DNA of 64,000 nt from Nocardioides panacis (GTDB lineage Bacteria > Actinomycetota > Actinomycetes > Propionibacteriales > Nocardioidaceae), in the NCBI RefSeq assembly GCF_019039255.1, contig NZ_CP077062.1:310001-374000 (forward strand), given 5' to 3'. The stretch's first letter is position 1; each line of letters starts with the position of its first letter. Shown here one piece after another: positions 63,284 through 64,000 of this stretch. The notes beneath the pieces were generated by a model. It worked only from the letters and a program-made list of their open reading frames with translations, ran no database searches and had not been told where the DNA came from. The translations under genes and the position numbers were made by a program.

Positions 63284-63989
63284 CTAGCTCACGTGGACGC
63301 GGTGCTGCATGGCCAGCACGGTCAGCTCGACTCGCGAGTGGATGTCGAGCTTGAGGTAGACGTGCTTGAGATGGGCGTCCACGGTGTGGCGGGAGAGGTG
63401 GAGCTCCTCGGCGACACTGCGATTGGTCATCCCCTCAGCTACGCAGGAGACGACGCGCAGCTCGGCGCCGGTGAGCGACGCCCACCCCTGGTCCGTTCCG
63501 TCGTCGCCGTCCGTACCTTCCTTGACCATGGGATACCGGGCTACGGCAGTGACACTAGCGGCGGGCGGGTACGCCATCGGGTGCAGGTACAGGGGGTTGT
63601 CGATCACCGTGCGGTCCAGCAGAACCGTGGGGTGAGTGCGGAGCACCTCGACGAGCATGTCCGCCCCGAATTTCTGCAGGTCGTAGAGGCACATGAGGAT
63701 GGCGGGCATCTGCTCGACGGCGAGGTTGAGGGCCGACTCGTACAGGAACAGGGCCTCCCCGCCCGGGGGGCCCGGGCAGCACCCACGACATCTCACCGGC
63801 GGCCCGGAGAAGGTCGAAGTCGTCTCCGATCGCCGCGTCCGCGCTCTCGGAGAGGAAGCTCAACATGTCTTCGACTCTGAACACTCCTGAGCGGAGGTAG
63901 GCGTCCGATGCCCGTTCGACGTCGAGCTGTGCCGATCGTTGCGAGTACCGGCCGTCAGCACGACGCCCACGTGCACGCGTTCGAGATCA
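63284..63989 (-). pseudogene. MEDS-LuxR regulator, second copy, 5'-truncated and frameshifted
   Basis: Nearly the same protein as 45835-46705: SAQLDVERASDAYLRSGVFR, GEMSWVLPGPPGGEALFLYE after removing one G from 63765-63770, and the LuxR helix-turn-helix SVAEELHLSRHTVDAHLKHV. Upstream of about 63960 the match to the first copy ends and the frame meets a stop at about 63989, so the MEDS start with the GTHFC signature is not found before the window edge. The gene is probably a partial duplicate. Confidence 0.68.
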
Positions 63990-64000
63990 CGTTGGCGCCG

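Noticed and set aside
5051-64000. Second copy of the tRNA-fMet 3' end as an attachment repeat
   Set aside because: I looked for GGTTCAAATCCTGCC or CCCGCTACCA downstream and saw none; the other end of the element, if any, is outside the window or lost.

Overview
The window is high-GC actinobacterial DNA. The gene set at the left edge (YlbL-type PDZ/Lon-like protease, PPA1309-family protein, UPF0182 membrane protein, initiator tRNA-fMet) is a conserved core block of Propionibacteriales and relatives. A Nocardioidaceae-like host is my inference; no marker in the window fixes the genus.

Layout. (1) 0.1-5.0 kb: core genes ending in a tRNA-fMet gene. (2) 5.0-5.9 kb: C-terminal remnant of a tyrosine recombinase running into the tRNA 3' half, then a decayed endonuclease/exonuclease/phosphatase (EEP) gene. 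This looks like the scar of an element integrated at the tRNA. (3) 6.1-40.4 kb: a dense carbohydrate-catabolism island. It holds three binding-protein-dependent ABC importers without ATPase genes, two GH4 glycosidases with the CHSV signature, two AgaS-type SIS isomerases, a NagB-like deaminase, three PfkB kinases, a KbaZ/GatZ protein, an aldose epimerase, two paralogous amidohydrolases, a PhyH-type oxygenase and an oxidative operon (SDR, RidA, zinc dehydrogenase, SMP-30 lactonase, FAH hydrolase) near a PLP D-amino-acid deaminase-like enzyme. IclR and GntR regulators lie inside it. A 16-bp palindrome (GTTCGA-N4-TCGAAC type) sits in five promoter regions and ties most of the left and central operons into one probable IclR regulon. 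(4) 40.7-41.1 kb: a second remnant of the same EEP family, so the island is flanked by two related gene fragments. (5) 41.5-64 kb: an accessory, rearranged zone with two identical IS110-family copies, IS5-like remnants, a dispersed 34-bp repeat, LuxR-type regulators (one pair duplicated), two zinc alcohol dehydrogenases, STAS and PAS-ANTAR regulators, a truncated beta-helix protein, LtrA, a phosphotransferase, a luciferase-like oxidoreductase and several small proteins.

Working model. The island imports alpha-galactosides or amino-galactosides, cleaves them with the GH4 enzymes, and processes the products along a phosphorylated branch (PfkB, NagB/AgaS, KbaZ: galactosamine/tagatose-type chemistry) and possibly an oxidative branch (dehydrogenase, lactonase, PLP deaminase plus RidA, FAH). 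The substrate is not determined by the sequence.

Quality note. At least 16 genes carry one surplus base, nearly always in a G or C run of 5-8. Removing one base restores a full-length family protein each time, so most are probably base-calling errors; coordinates of these genes are given for the restored product.
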